64,000 bases of DNA from Pseudomonas alkylphenolica (GTDB lineage Bacteria; Pseudomonadota; Gammaproteobacteria; Pseudomonadales; Pseudomonadaceae): positions 3,217,501-3,281,500 of the forward strand of contig NZ_CP009048.1 in NCBI RefSeq assembly GCF_000746525.1. Direction: 5' to 3'. This document shows positions 1-9,642 of this stretch, piece by piece. Below the pieces are notes generated by a model. It had not been told where the DNA came from and made no database searches. It was given only the letters and a program-made list of their open reading frames with translations. The position numbers were made by a program, and so were the translations under genes. Position 1 is the stretch's first letter; every line of letters begins with the position of its first letter.

Positions 1-1533
1 TTACGAGACCCGGCTGGCGATGCCGTACTTACGCAAGCGCTGGCCGATGGCGGTGTGGGAAGTCTGCAGGCGCACCGCCAGTTGCCGGGTCGAGGGATAG
101 GCCGCGTACATCGTCTCCAGCAGCGACTTTTCGAAGCCCTGCACCGCCGCTTCCAGGCTGGTGATTTGCGGGGTATCGGGCTGCTGGCTGTTCAGGGCAG
201 TACCGGCCAGTTCCAGGTCGTCACAGTCGATCACCTCCCCTTCGCTGATGGCCGCGGCACGGAAGATCACGTTCTGCAGCTGGCGCACATTACCCGCCCA
301 GCGATTGCCCAGCAGCAGCGGATGGGTGGCCAGCGCCAGCCGGCACGGTGAGCGCTGTATCTGCGCGCAGGCCTGACGCAGGAAGTGCTCGGCCAGCAGC
401 AGGATGTCCCTGCCGCGTTCGCGCAACGGCGGCACCAGCAGATTGAGTACGTTGAGGCGGTAGTAGAGGTCTTCGCGAAAACTGCCTTCGACCACCATGT
501 TTTCCAGGTTGCGGTGCGTCGCGCAGACCACCCGCACATTCACCCGCACTTCGCCGCCACCGCCGACCCGGCGAAAGCTGCCGTCACTGAGAAAACGCAG
601 CAGCTTGGCCTGCAGGTAAGGCGACATCTCGCCCACTTCGTCGAGGAACACCGTGCCACCGTCGGCCAGTTCCAGCAGGCCCGGCTTGCCGCCGCGCTGG
701 GCACCGGTAAAGGCGCCGGCGGCGTAGCCGAACAGCTCGCTCTCGGCCAGGCTCTCCGGCAGCGCCGCGCAGTTGAGCGCCAGGAAGGACGCATCGCGGC
801 GCACGCTCAATGCATGGCAGGCACGCGCCACCAGCTCTTTGCCGGTGCCGGTTTCGCCCTGGATCAACAGCGGCGCCTCCAGGCTCGCCACCTTGTGCAG
901 GCGTGCTTTGAGATCCTTGAGCGGCGCCGATTCGCCCAGCAGCGCCTGCAGCCCCTCGGCATGATCGTGCAGCAGCGAAGCCAGGCGCTCGCCGATACGG
1001 CTTGGCGGATACAGGGTCAGCAGGCCACCGACCAAGGCATCGGCACCGCCGCTGATCGGCGTGGCTTCCAGCAACAGCGCCTGGCCCTGCAGGCTCACCT
1101 CGCACATCGGCAGGCGAAAGCCTTTGTCGATCAGGGTCTGCGCCAGATCGGGTTCGGCGAACAGCCTGGACAACGGCTCACCGGCTGGCTCGCGACCAAC
1201 GAGGCTGACCAGCGTCGGATTGGCCAGCAGCACATGGCCACCGGGGTCCACCGCCAGTACCGGATCGCTCATCGCCGCGAGCAAGGCTTCCAGTTGCAGG
1301 TGCCGGCGCTGGCCGGGAAGAAAGTCGACCAGCTCCACCGCCTGGACCCCGATCACCCGCAGCAAGGCGTGGTGAAGTTCGTCCAGCACCGCCTGTGACA
1401 ACGCCGGTGCATCGATATAGACGTTGGGCGGGATCATTTCCACCGCGTCCAGGTTGAGGTTGCGCGCGCCCAGCAAGGCCAGGATCTCCTGGGTAATGCC
1501 TACGCGGTCGATAAAGGTGACGTGAATGCGCAT
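1..1533 (-). CDS. TyrR/PhhR-family sigma-54-dependent activator
   Basis: 510-residue cytoplasmic regulator. An ACT-like domain fills residues 1-70 and a PAS-like sensor about 75-190. An AAA+ domain spans about 205-435, with Walker A GETGTGKE (226-233), the sigma-54 contact loop GAFTGA (273-278) and Walker B around DEVGE (298-302). A TyrR-type helix-turn-helix ends the protein (481-505). The frame is open further upstream, but I start at the ATG at 1533 because an AGGGAG site precedes it and the ACT domain begins there. The gene lies directly downstream of cycA on the same strand, and cycA has a good -24/-12 promoter, so CycA expression is its likely target. The ACT sequence differs from what I recall of true PhhR, so this is a paralogue, perhaps sensing a small or aromatic amino acid. 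Family assignment is firm; ligand is unknown. Confidence 0.9.
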   Translation of the reverse strand: MRIHVTFIDRVGITQEILALLGARNLNLDAVEMIPPNVYIDAPALSQAVLDELHHALLRVIGVQAVELVDFLPGQRRHLQLEALLAAMSDPVLAVDPGGHVLLANPTLVSLVGREPAGEPLSRLFAEPDLAQTLIDKGFRLPMCEVSLQGQALLLEATPISGGADALVGGLLTLYPPSRIGERLASLLHDHAEGLQALLGESAPLKDLKARLHKVASLEAPLLIQGETGTGKELVARACHALSVRRDASFLALNCAALPESLAESELFGYAAGAFTGAQRGGKPGLLELADGGTVFLDEVGEMSPYLQAKLLRFLSDGSFRRVGGGGEVRVNVRVVCATHRNLENMVVEGSFREDLYYRLNVLNLLVPPLRERGRDILLLAEHFLRQACAQIQRSPCRLALATHPLLLGNRWAGNVRQLQNVIFRAAAISEGEVIDCDDLELAGTALNSQQPDTPQITSLEAAVQGFEKSLLETMYAAYPSTRQLAVRLQTSHTAIGQRLRKYGIASRVS

Positions 1534-1613
1534 GACGACTCCCTGTTTGTGCAAAGACGACAGGGGGACGGCCCCTTGTGCCGTCCCCCCGCGTGAAAGC
1601 GTGAATGTGCTTA

Positions 1614-3032
1614 TCAGTCCGCGTCGTAGGACAACTGCACGCCCTCCGACTTTTTCTGACGCATCGAGCGGTAAGCCAGACCGAGGATGACGAACCAGAC
1701 CGGCACGAACACCAGCGCTTTGCGGGTGTCTTCTTCCAGCGCCAGCAAGGCCAGCATGGCGACGAAGAACACCAGGCAGGCCCAGCTCATGAAGATGCCG
1801 CCCGGCATGCGGTATTTCGAGGTGCGATGCAGGTGCTCGCGCTGCTTGCGATACGCCAGGTACGACAGCAGGATCATCGACCAGACGCACATGAACAGGA
1901 TCGCCGACACCGTGGTGATCAGGGTGAAGGCATCGAGCATGTTCGGCACCAGGTAGATCACCAGCGCCCCCGCCGACAGGCAGACACAGGAAAAGATCAG
2001 GCCATTGGAAGGCACGGCGCGGCTGGACAACGCCTTGAACTTGCCAGGTGCATCGCCATCCACCGCCAGGCCGTAGAGCATGCGGCTGGTGGAAAACACC
2101 CCACTGTTTGCCGAAGAAGCAGCAGAGGTGAGGACCACGAAGTTGATGATCCCGGCCGCCGCCGGCAGACCGGCCAGGACGAACAGTTCGACAAACGGGC
2201 TCTTGTTGGCAACCACATCACGCCAGGGCGTAACGGCCATGATCGCGATCAGCGCGAACACATAGAACACGATGATGCGCAGCGGAATCGAGTTGATCGC
2301 CCGTGGCAGGTTGCGTTCCGGGTTCTTGGTTTCTGCGGCGGTGGTACCCACCAGCTCGATCCCGGCAAAGGCAAAGATCGCAATCTGGAATCCGGCGAAG
2401 AAGCCCATGGCGCCATGGGGAAACATGCCGCCGTCATTCCACAGGTTGGCCAGAGACGCGACATCGCCGGCAGGCGACTGATAGGCCGCGACCACCATGT
2501 AAAGGCCGGTGCAGACCAGGGCACAAATGGCCACGATCTTGATCATGGCGAACCAGAACTCCAGTTCACCGAACATCTTCACGGTCAGCAAATTGAGTGA
2601 AAGCAACAGGCCTACACAACTGAGTGCCGGCAACCATTGCGGAATATCCGGGAACCAGAACTGTGAATAGGCGGAGATCGCAATGACATCGGCGATGCCG
2701 GTCACGATCCAGCAGAACCAGTAAGTCCAGCCGGTGAAGAACCCTGCCCAGGGTCCCAGCAGATCCGCGGAGAAATCAATGAATGACTTGTACTTGAGAT
2801 TGGACAACAGCAACTCGCCCATTGCCCGCATGACGAAGAACAGCATGAAACCGATGATCATGTAGACAAAGATGATCGAAGGTCCCGCCAGGCTGATGGT
2901 CTTGCCGGAGCCCATGAACAGGCCGGTGCCGATGGCGCCACCGATGGCGATCAACTGGATATGGCGGTTGGAGAGATTACGTTGGAGTTCGTGCGCTTCG
3001 CTGTCAGGCGGACCCAGCGTCGAGTTTTTCAT
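1614..3032 (-). CDS. cycA: D-serine/D-alanine/glycine:H+ symporter CycA
   Basis: 472-residue inner-membrane permease of the APC superfamily. The N-terminal block around IQLIAIGGAIGTGLFMGSGK and the later SAASSANSGVFSTSRMLYGL match E. coli CycA almost residue for residue, so the assignment rests on near-identity rather than general hydrophobicity. About twelve membrane segments are visible and the length is normal. It imports glycine, D-alanine and D-serine with protons. A sigma-54 promoter lies about 85 bases upstream (3117-3133) and a TyrR-type sigma-54 activator gene follows 80 bases downstream, so regulation by that activator is likely. Confidence 0.93.
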   Translation of the reverse strand: MKNSTLGPPDSEAHELQRNLSNRHIQLIAIGGAIGTGLFMGSGKTISLAGPSIIFVYMIIGFMLFFVMRAMGELLLSNLKYKSFIDFSADLLGPWAGFFTGWTYWFCWIVTGIADVIAISAYSQFWFPDIPQWLPALSCVGLLLSLNLLTVKMFGELEFWFAMIKIVAICALVCTGLYMVVAAYQSPAGDVASLANLWNDGGMFPHGAMGFFAGFQIAIFAFAGIELVGTTAAETKNPERNLPRAINSIPLRIIVFYVFALIAIMAVTPWRDVVANKSPFVELFVLAGLPAAAGIINFVVLTSAASSANSGVFSTSRMLYGLAVDGDAPGKFKALSSRAVPSNGLIFSCVCLSAGALVIYLVPNMLDAFTLITTVSAILFMCVWSMILLSYLAYRKQREHLHRTSKYRMPGGIFMSWACLVFFVAMLALLALEEDTRKALVFVPVWFVILGLAYRSMRQKKSEGVQLSYDAD

Positions 3033-3116
3033 TAGGCTTTACCTTGCTAGTTTAATTGTTTTTATAACGTCACAAGTTCAAACACCTCAGCCAGTGCGGC
3101 GGAGTGCCTATGAAAG

Positions 3117-3133
3117 AGCAAGGTCTATGCCAA
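3117..3133 (-). promoter_or_regulatory. Sigma-54 (-24/-12) promoter for cycA
   Basis: On the minus strand the sequence reads TTGGCATAGACCTTGCT. It has GG and GC exactly 10 bases apart, and both half-sites fit the consensus TGGCAC-N5-TTGCA closely. It sits 85 bases before the cycA start codon, and the neighbouring regulator is a sigma-54 activator. A clear TGTAAA-N6-TTTACA TyrR box was not found further upstream. Confidence 0.7.
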
Positions 3134-3317
3134 GCGAAAAAGCGTTGTTTTATCCGGGGTTGTGTTGATTGGCTGTAATGAAGTCACTCCATGAAAAGGC
3201 GTTAATCGGGCTGCTCACTGGCGCTTAAGCGTCGTAAACCCTGCGCTTGGTCCCACTGTAGCGGTTTCGCTCCAATGGAACGCATTCAGTCCGGCCTGGT
3301 TTGTGCCGCCCCGCCCG

Positions 3318-3388
3318 GTGGGAGCGGGCTTGCCCCGCGATGCTATGTGGCTGACACACCGCAATCGCGGGGCAAGCCCGCTCCCACC
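3318..3388. repeat. REP pair (inverted)
   Basis: Two inverted copies of the Pseudomonas REP core GGTGGGAGCGGGC...CCCGCGAT separated by about 25 bases, able to fold into a long hairpin. It lies between the 3' end of the GMC dehydrogenase gene and the cycA promoter region. Confidence 0.9.
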
Positions 3389-3416
3389 GTACAAGGCAGT
3401 TACTCCCACTGGGTCG

Positions 3417-5102
3417 TCAGGCACTTACCTTGCGCTTCGGTGCGCGGCTGCGCTGTTCTTCTTCCCAACCCTCGACCAGACCGACCGGTACTTGCGCCGG
3501 CGCCAGCGGCTCACGCCCGCGCACCAGATCGGCGGCACGTTCGGCGAGCATGATGGTCGGCGCGTTGAGGTTGCCGTTGGGCTCGCTGGGGAATACCGAC
3601 GAGTCGATCACCCGCAACCCCTGCAGCCCCCGTACGCGCAGTGAAGAGTCGACCACCGCCATGTCATCCTCACCCATGCGGCAGGAACCGCAGGGGTGCA
3701 TGGTGCTTTCCATGTTGGCGCGTACGAAGGCGTCGATCTGTTCATCGGTCTGCACCTGCGGCCCTGGTGCCAGTTCCTCGCCACGGAAGCGGTCCATGGC
3801 CGGTTGCGCGATGATTTCCCGGGTCAGGCGCACGCAGCGGCGGAAGCCCTCGCGGTCCTCTTCGCTCTCCAGGTAGTTGAAGCGGATTTCCGGGTGCTGG
3901 TAAGGGTCGGCCGACAGCGCCCGCACATGGCCACGGCTCTTGGGCTTGTTCGGCCCGGTCAGGACCATGAAACCATGGCCCTTGAACGGTTTGTCACCGT
4001 CGTAGCGCATCGCTGCCGGCAGGAAGTGGAACTGGATGTCCGGCCAGCGCAGGCCCTTCGACGAGCGGATGAATCCGCCCGCCTCGAAGTGGTTGCTGGC
4101 TCCCAGGCCATCCTTGAACAACAACCAGCGCAGGCCGATCAGCGCCTTGCCCAGCAGGTTCATCTTGCCGTTGAGCGTCACCGGCTCCTTGCAGGCGTAC
4201 TGGATGTAGATTTCCGAATGGTCCTGAAGGTTTTCGCCGACCCCTGGCAGGTCGTGGCGCACCTCGATACCGGCCTTTTTCAGCACTTCCTGCGGGCCGA
4301 TCCCCGAGCGCTGCAACAGATGCGGCGAGCCGATCGGGCCGGACGACACCAGCACCTCGCGGTTGCAATAGACCTTGTGGGTCAGGCCGCCTTCGTCGTA
4401 CTCCACGCCCACCGCACGCTTGCCCTCGAGCAGGATGCGCCGGGTCATGGCATGGGTGACGACGGTCAGGTTGGGCCGGGTCATCGCCGGGCGCAGGTAG
4501 GCATTGGCGGTGGACCAGCGCACGCCGTCCTTGACCGTCATGTGCATGGCGCCGAAGCCTTCCTGCATGTAGCCGTTGCAGTCGTCGGTCTTGATGTAGC
4601 CCGCCTCGGCACCGGCCTCGACCCAGGCGCCGTACAACGGGTTCTGCATGTTGTTGCCGTTGTTGGTGGCCAGCGGGCCTGCGCCACCGCGATAGTCATC
4701 GCCACCGAACTTGTAGGTCTCGGCGCGCTTGAAATACGGCAGGCAATTTCGATAGCCCCAGTTCTTCGCGCCCAGGCTTTCCCATTCGTCGAAGTCACAG
4801 GCATGGCCGCGGATATACACCAGGCCGTTGATCGACGATGAACCGCCGAGCACCTTGCCCCGTGGGCAGTGCAGGCGCCGGCCGTCCAGGTGCGGCTCGG
4901 CGACTGTCTCGTAGCGCCAGTTGTACTTCTTGGTGTTCATCGGCAATGAGAACGCACTGGGCATCTGGATCAGCACGCTGCGGTCGCTGCCGCCGAACTC
5001 CAGGACCAGCACCGAAGTACCGGCGTCCTCGGTCAGGCGGTTGGCCAGAACGCAGCCGGCAGAGCCCGCACCGATGATGATGTAGTCGTATCGCTTGTTC
5101 AT
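3417..5102 (-). CDS. GMC-family FAD-dependent alcohol/choline dehydrogenase
   Basis: 561-residue flavoprotein of the glucose-methanol-choline oxidoreductase family, closest in layout to BetA. The FAD-binding motif IIGAGSAGC is at the N-terminus, the [14 protein letters not shown] signature near residue 85, and the C-terminal catalytic His ([10 protein letters not shown]) and Asn (NGNLNAP) are present. The frame is open 16 codons upstream, but the ATG at 5102 gives the normal GMC N-terminus and starts 4 bases after the permease stop, so the genes are probably cotranscribed. True choline operons carry betI and betT, which are absent here. Next to a guanidinobutyrase-like gene, an alternative substrate such as a guanidino or amino alcohol is plausible (inference). 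Confidence 0.88.
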   Translation of the reverse strand: MNKRYDYIIIGAGSAGCVLANRLTEDAGTSVLVLEFGGSDRSVLIQMPSAFSLPMNTKKYNWRYETVAEPHLDGRRLHCPRGKVLGGSSSINGLVYIRGHACDFDEWESLGAKNWGYRNCLPYFKRAETYKFGGDDYRGGAGPLATNNGNNMQNPLYGAWVEAGAEAGYIKTDDCNGYMQEGFGAMHMTVKDGVRWSTANAYLRPAMTRPNLTVVTHAMTRRILLEGKRAVGVEYDEGGLTHKVYCNREVLVSSGPIGSPHLLQRSGIGPQEVLKKAGIEVRHDLPGVGENLQDHSEIYIQYACKEPVTLNGKMNLLGKALIGLRWLLFKDGLGASNHFEAGGFIRSSKGLRWPDIQFHFLPAAMRYDGDKPFKGHGFMVLTGPNKPKSRGHVRALSADPYQHPEIRFNYLESEEDREGFRRCVRLTREIIAQPAMDRFRGEELAPGPQVQTDEQIDAFVRANMESTMHPCGSCRMGEDDMAVVDSSLRVRGLQGLRVIDSSVFPSEPNGNLNAPTIMLAERAADLVRGREPLAPAQVPVGLVEGWEEEQRSRAPKRKVSA

Positions 5103-5106
5103 GGTT

Positions 5107-6576
5107 TTAGTCCTTTGCGCCGAAGCCTGCGGCCTCGATGTTGCGTTCATTGCCTTTGGAGTAGGCGCCCCAGCCCAGCCGCGCGGCCAGCAGACGGGTC
5201 AGCCCGTAGTGAACCAGCCCGGCCAGCAGGCAGGACGGCAGCGATGCGCTGGCGAAGGTGAAGAAGCTGGTGTTGGCCAGCGTCTGCGGGTTGAACACCA
5301 CCACGTAGATCGCGAACCCCGCCACCAGCGCCAGCAGTGCGATGGGGTTGAAACCCTTGCAGAACCGCACCGGCGACGCACCTTGCGCGGCATAGACATG
5401 GCGCAGGTTGACGCGTTGGTGACGCAGGAAGAAGTAATCGGCGATGCCGATACCGGCCAGTGCACTGTTGAGCGCCGAGGTCCAGACCAGGAAGATGAAG
5501 AAGCCGTCGTAGATACCCGGGAAGCACAGCACGATGAGCACCGGAATCACGCAGAATAGCCCGATCAATACCCCCCAGCGCACGCTGCGCAAGCGCTCTC
5601 CGGCCAGCTGGCGCAGACCGATGACGGCGGTGTAGAGGATGTTGACCATGCCGGTCAGGTTGGCCAGCGCCAGGAAACCCAACGCCACCACGCCGAAGCC
5701 CACGCCACCGGCCAGACGCATCCAGGCGGTAGGGTCGCTGCTGCCCAGAGTGGAGGCAGCGAACAGGCTGACGGTTTCGCCCAGCGCGGCGGCGCCGAAG
5801 ATGCCCACCAGGTTGGGCCAGAAGGCCGTGCGCTGGTTGCTGCACAAACGCGACAGGTTGCCGATGTACGGCCACCAGGAGAAGCCGGCGGCGATGTTGA
5901 TTTCCACGGCGATCATGAAGTTGATGCGCTGATCGGTAAACGGCGGCTGCAACGGTGGCATGGCCAGCAGCTCGGCGAAACTGAAGCGTTGGGAAATGAA
6001 GTACATCAGCGCCAGCATGATCAGGATCAGGCTGGGCGCGATCACCGCGCTCAACCGCCGGATCATGTCCGGCCCGCGCATGGCCACCAGCGCCGCGAGG
6101 ACGATGGCCAGCAAAGCGCCCGCCGTCACCAGCCAGCCGTCGCCGTCGGGCTGGCTGTGCTGCACCAGGGTTTCCAGGTTGTCCAGCGCCCGCCCGCACA
6201 TCAGCCCCAGCACCGCCAGCCAGCCCATGGTCAGCACCACCACCGACAGCACATAGACCAGGCGGCTGCCGTTGATGCCGAACATGCTGCGCAGGTAAGT
6301 GAACTGCTCGACACCGTACTTGCCACACGGCAGGCAGGTGGACGACGCGGCGAGAATAACGCCGATGATGTTACCGATGACAATCGCGCTGATGCCTTGC
6401 AAAGGCCCGACGAACAGCGCGGTGGCGCCGCCGATCAGGAACACCCAGGTGGCCACCGCCAACGCCGAGTTGGCATAGGCGAAGCCCCAGAAGCCCCACA
6501 CCCGTTCGCTGGGCAGCAACGGCGTATCGCCACGTTCGGCGCTCAGGCGAAATTCCTGCTCTCTGGACTGGCTCAT
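5107..6576 (-). CDS. NCS1-family permease (cytosine/purine-type)
   Basis: 489-residue inner-membrane transporter with about twelve hydrophobic segments. It has the NCS1 N-terminal signature region ([21 protein letters not shown]), typical of nucleobase, allantoin and related carriers. Its start codon overlaps the stop of the small upstream gene in an ATGA arrangement, so translation is probably coupled. From memory, the P. aeruginosa gbu locus also contains a permease of this type beside gbuA and a LysR gene, so the substrate here may be a guanidino compound rather than a nucleobase. Family is secure, substrate inferred. Confidence 0.88.
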   Translation of the reverse strand: MSQSREQEFRLSAERGDTPLLPSERVWGFWGFAYANSALAVATWVFLIGGATALFVGPLQGISAIVIGNIIGVILAASSTCLPCGKYGVEQFTYLRSMFGINGSRLVYVLSVVVLTMGWLAVLGLMCGRALDNLETLVQHSQPDGDGWLVTAGALLAIVLAALVAMRGPDMIRRLSAVIAPSLILIMLALMYFISQRFSFAELLAMPPLQPPFTDQRINFMIAVEINIAAGFSWWPYIGNLSRLCSNQRTAFWPNLVGIFGAAALGETVSLFAASTLGSSDPTAWMRLAGGVGFGVVALGFLALANLTGMVNILYTAVIGLRQLAGERLRSVRWGVLIGLFCVIPVLIVLCFPGIYDGFFIFLVWTSALNSALAGIGIADYFFLRHQRVNLRHVYAAQGASPVRFCKGFNPIALLALVAGFAIYVVVFNPQTLANTSFFTFASASLPSCLLAGLVHYGLTRLLAARLGWGAYSKGNERNIEAAGFGAKD

Positions 6577-6752
6577 GGATGGCCTCCGAGAAAGTAAGCC
6601 CCGGCAACCATCACCAGCGTCAGCAGGGTCAGCGCGATAAAATCGCCAGCGCTCAATGCGCCGGGCCAGTCCGCCCTGCTCTCCAGTTCTTCATAGGCGC
6701 GTATGCGCCTGTCCAGGTCTTGCGCACGCTCTACATCCACTTGGCTGTTCAT
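6573..6752 (-). CDS. Small membrane protein coupled to the NCS1 permease
   Basis: 59-residue protein. Residues 1-35 are charged and probably helical, and one membrane segment follows (FIALTLLTLVMVAGAYFLGG). I start at the ATG at 6752 because GAGGTG lies six bases upstream, whereas the ATG at 6758 abuts that site. The stop overlaps the permease start (ATGA), so it is translated immediately before the permease. No known domain was recognised; an accessory or stabilising subunit of the transporter is a reasonable guess. Confidence 0.75.
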   Translation of the reverse strand: MNSQVDVERAQDLDRRIRAYEELESRADWPGALSAGDFIALTLLTLVMVAGAYFLGGHP

Positions 6753-6847
6753 GGGCATCACCTCGATAGGTTCTTGTTCTTGAAATACGATGCATGTGAA
6801 ACCTGCGCCGCCCGCCAACCGTCAGCGACGCAGGTTTGCCCTGTACC

Positions 6848-8356
6848 TCAGGGCAAGGTGATCCAGACCGCCTTGGTCTCCAGCAAAAACTCCAGTTGTT
6901 CGGCACCCATGTCCTTGCCATAGCCCGATTGCTTGTAGCCACCGAACGGCATGGAGGGGTCCAGGGTGCTATGGGCGTTGACATAGACCGTGCCGGCCCG
7001 CAGCTGCGGAATCAGCCCGTGGACCCGGCCCAGGTCATTGGAGTAGATCGCCGCCGCCAGGCCGAACGCCGAATCGTTGGCCAGGGCCAGGGCCTGCTCC
7101 TGGGTGTCGAACGCAGCAGTCACCAGGACCGGGCCGAAAATCTCCTCGCGCACGATGCGCATGGCGTTGTTGCAGTCGGCGAAGATCGTCGGCTGCACGA
7201 AGAAACCCGGGCCCTCGACCAGCTCGCCACCGTAGTACAACTGCGCCCCTTCGGCCTTGCCCAGCTCGATGTACTCCAGCACCCGCTGCTGTTGCTGACG
7301 CGACACCATGGGGCTGATGAAGCAGTCCGGATCCAGGCCCGGAGCGATCTTCAGGGTGGCCGTGTACCTGGCCAGCGCGGCGAGGAACTCGGGATAGATG
7401 CTGCGCTCGACATAAGCACGGGTACCGGCATCGCAGACCTGCCCCGAGTTGAAGAACACACCGTTGGCAACTGCCTCGGCCGCCGCCTCGATATCGGCGT
7501 CGGCGAACACGATCACCGGCGACTTGCCGCCAAGTTCAAGGGTCAGGCGCTTCATCTGGTCCATCGCCGCCTTGCCCACCGAGCAACCCACCGGGGTGGA
7601 GCCGGTAAAGCTCAGCTTGTCGATGCCCGGGTGGCTGGACATCGCCGTGCCGACCACGCTGCCGCGTCCGCTGACGATGTTCAGCACGCCGTCGGGAATC
7701 CCCGCCTCCTGCACCAGCTCGGCAAAACGCAGGGCTGAAAGCGAAGTCAGTTCTGCCGGTTTGACCACCACGGTGCAACCGGTCGCCAGCGCCGCACCGA
7801 GCTTCCAGGCCATGGTCTGCAACGGGAAGTTCCACGGCACGATGGCGCCGACCACACCCACCGCCTCCTTGCGGGTGTAGGCCAGGTAATTGCCGGGCAG
7901 CGAGGGTTCGACAGTGCGGCCATGGATCTTGCTGGCCCAGCCGGCGAAGTAACGCAGGGTATCGACGGTGCCCTGGATATCCACGGCACGCGCCTGGACG
8001 ACCGACTTGCCCATGTCGATGGACTCGATCTGCGCCAGTTCCTCGGCATTGGCGTCGATCAGGTCGGCCAGGCGATGAATCAGACGCTCGCGTTCCAGCG
8101 GCTTGAGCTGGCTCCAGGGGCCGCCGTCGAACTGCGCACGTGCGGCACGCACGGCACGGTCCAGGTCTTCAGCAGTGCCCATCGGGATGCGCGTCAGCAC
8201 GCCCTCGGTGGACGGCTCGATGACCTCGGCGCTGGCACCGTCACTGGCCTCAAGCCACGCCCCACCGATAAACATGCGCTGGGGTTTGCAGAGAAAACGC
8301 TGGGTGGCCTCGGAAACACCGAAGGCCTGCAGGTAGGCTTTAACCTTGTTGTCCAC
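6848..8356 (-). CDS. NAD(P)+-dependent aldehyde dehydrogenase
   Basis: 502-residue member of the ALDH superfamily. Visible are the NAD-binding stretch PWNFPLQTMAWKLGAAL, the catalytic Glu in LTLELGGKSP, the nucleophilic Cys in FFNSGQVCDAGTR, and the C-terminal MPFGGYKQSGYGKD. The start is GTG at 8356 with GGAG seven bases upstream. It lies 14 bases downstream of the ureohydrolase gene, in one transcription unit. It would convert an aldehyde, possibly produced by the downstream GMC dehydrogenase, to the acid. A guanidino-aldehyde such as 4-guanidinobutyraldehyde would fit the neighbouring hydrolase (inference); betaine or phenylacetaldehyde are alternatives. Confidence 0.9.
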   Translation of the reverse strand: MDNKVKAYLQAFGVSEATQRFLCKPQRMFIGGAWLEASDGASAEVIEPSTEGVLTRIPMGTAEDLDRAVRAARAQFDGGPWSQLKPLERERLIHRLADLIDANAEELAQIESIDMGKSVVQARAVDIQGTVDTLRYFAGWASKIHGRTVEPSLPGNYLAYTRKEAVGVVGAIVPWNFPLQTMAWKLGAALATGCTVVVKPAELTSLSALRFAELVQEAGIPDGVLNIVSGRGSVVGTAMSSHPGIDKLSFTGSTPVGCSVGKAAMDQMKRLTLELGGKSPVIVFADADIEAAAEAVANGVFFNSGQVCDAGTRAYVERSIYPEFLAALARYTATLKIAPGLDPDCFISPMVSRQQQQRVLEYIELGKAEGAQLYYGGELVEGPGFFVQPTIFADCNNAMRIVREEIFGPVLVTAAFDTQEQALALANDSAFGLAAAIYSNDLGRVHGLIPQLRAGTVYVNAHSTLDPSMPFGGYKQSGYGKDMGAEQLEFLLETKAVWITLP

Positions 8357-8370
8357 GGGGATTCTCCGGA

Positions 8371-9342
8371 TCAGCGAGCGTTGGCGCGCGCGTGGAAGAT
8401 GAAGCCGATGCTGTTCATCAGCAGTTGCGCGGCGAGGATCGAGGTGACACCGGCCGGGTCGTAGGCCGGCGCCACTTCCACCAGGTCCATGCCGACGATC
8501 CGGCCCTGGCTGCGTCGGGCCAGGGCCTGGATGATTTCCAGCACTTCGTAGTAGTAGAAACCGCCATGGCTCGGTGTACCGGTGCCCGGGGCAATGGACG
8601 GGTCGAAACCGTCGATGTCGATGGTGATGTAGTAATCGCGGCCCTCGGGGATCTTCGCCATCACACCTTCAAGGCCCAGGCGGCGCACGTCGCGCACCGA
8701 GAGGATCTGTGAGCCGGCTTCGCGGGCGGCATCGTAGTCGTCGCGGTTGGAGGAGGACACGTTGCGGATGCCCATCTGGGTCATGCCGACGATATGGTCC
8801 AGCTCCGAAGCGCGGCGCAGCGGGCTGCCGTGACCGTAGCGCACGCCGTGGCGTTCATCGACGAAGTCCAGGTGCGCATCGAAATGCACGATATGGATCG
8901 GCCCGCGCCCTTCAAAGGCCTTGATCACCGGGGCGTGGATCGAGTGGTCACCGCCCAGCACCACCGGCATGGCGCCTGCCGCGAGGATCTGGCGCACGGC
9001 TGACTCGATATTGGCGTTGCTGCTTTCCATGTCGGTGTGAACGATATCGGCATCGCCGACATCGACCATGCGCAACTGGTCTTCGGTCAGGTAGGTGGCG
9101 TCATCTTCGAAGTCGTAGGCGCCGGCATGGCCGAAGGAGAACAGCGTCGATGCCTCGCGGATGCCGCGGGGTCCGAAACGCGCCCCTGAGCGCCATTGGG
9201 TGCCCATGTCGTTGGGCGCGCCAAGGATCGCCACGTCAGCATTGATGGCAGCCCAGTCGGTGCAAATGGGCGACTTGGCGAAGGTGCAATGGCCCACGAA
9301 GGGCAGGTTCAGACGGCCGGATTCATAACCGTGCTTTGCCAT
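8371..9342 (-). CDS. gbuA: Ureohydrolase, probably guanidinobutyrase (GbuA-like)
   Basis: 323-residue arginase/agmatinase-family enzyme releasing urea from a guanidino substrate. All binuclear Mn ligand motifs are intact: GGDHSIH, HFDAHLD and DIDGFDP. The ATG at 9342 has GGAGA nine bases upstream, and the longer upstream frame lacks family similarity. The arrangement of a ureohydrolase with an NCS1-type permease and a divergent LysR gene resembles the P. aeruginosa gbuA/gbuR locus as I remember it, so 4-guanidinobutyrate to 4-aminobutyrate plus urea is the preferred reaction. Agmatine or 3-guanidinopropionate cannot be excluded from sequence alone. Confidence 0.8.
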   Translation of the reverse strand: MAKHGYESGRLNLPFVGHCTFAKSPICTDWAAINADVAILGAPNDMGTQWRSGARFGPRGIREASTLFSFGHAGAYDFEDDATYLTEDQLRMVDVGDADIVHTDMESSNANIESAVRQILAAGAMPVVLGGDHSIHAPVIKAFEGRGPIHIVHFDAHLDFVDERHGVRYGHGSPLRRASELDHIVGMTQMGIRNVSSSNRDDYDAAREAGSQILSVRDVRRLGLEGVMAKIPEGRDYYITIDIDGFDPSIAPGTGTPSHGGFYYYEVLEIIQALARRSQGRIVGMDLVEVAPAYDPAGVTSILAAQLLMNSIGFIFHARANAR

Positions 9343-9642
9343 GTTCGAGTTTCTCCACGTTATTGTTCTGGTCAGGAGACGGGGCGACTGCTCGACCACC
9401 GTTGCAGCCACTATGGCGGCAGGCCGGTCAGGGAAAAATGCGCAAGTGCAGATGCATACATCGTCGGAGCCGAAGTATCCGTACGGATGTCAGTCGCCCG
9501 CAAAACAGCGCCACTGCGACCTGGCTGTATTTCGAAACGCCAGGCATTGCGGTTGAAACATGCACATGGTTAGCTTGGAAAAAAACAACAATGCCCGTGC
9601 GTTCATATCAGCCGCCACGATGTGACGCCCGTCCGGGAGGCC
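9343..9642. promoter_or_regulatory. Divergent promoter region, ureohydrolase / LysR
   Basis: 300 bases without a gene between two divergent starts. It contains a perfect 12-base palindrome ATCCGTACGGAT at 9477-9488, a candidate operator for the LysR protein. No sigma-54 or strong sigma-70 consensus was obvious. Short open frames here have no family similarity. Confidence 0.45.

Noticed and set aside
385..1398. Long plus-strand frame antisense to the TyrR-like gene, and similar long shadow frames elsewhere
   Set aside because: They are high-GC antisense shadows with low-complexity Gln/Arg/His-rich translations and no domains.
1531..1890. N-terminal extension of the TyrR-like regulator
   Set aside because: The extra 119 residues have no domain and overlap the intergenic region and cycA end; the ACT domain and a good ribosome site begin at 1533.
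3134..3300. TyrR/PhhR box (TGTAAA-N6-TTTACA) upstream of cycA
   Set aside because: Only weak partial matches such as TGTAAT were seen, not enough to annotate.
3318..3388. REP clusters considered as CRISPR-like repeats
   Set aside because: They occur as inverted pairs with short variable loops at scattered sites, without regular spacers or cas genes.
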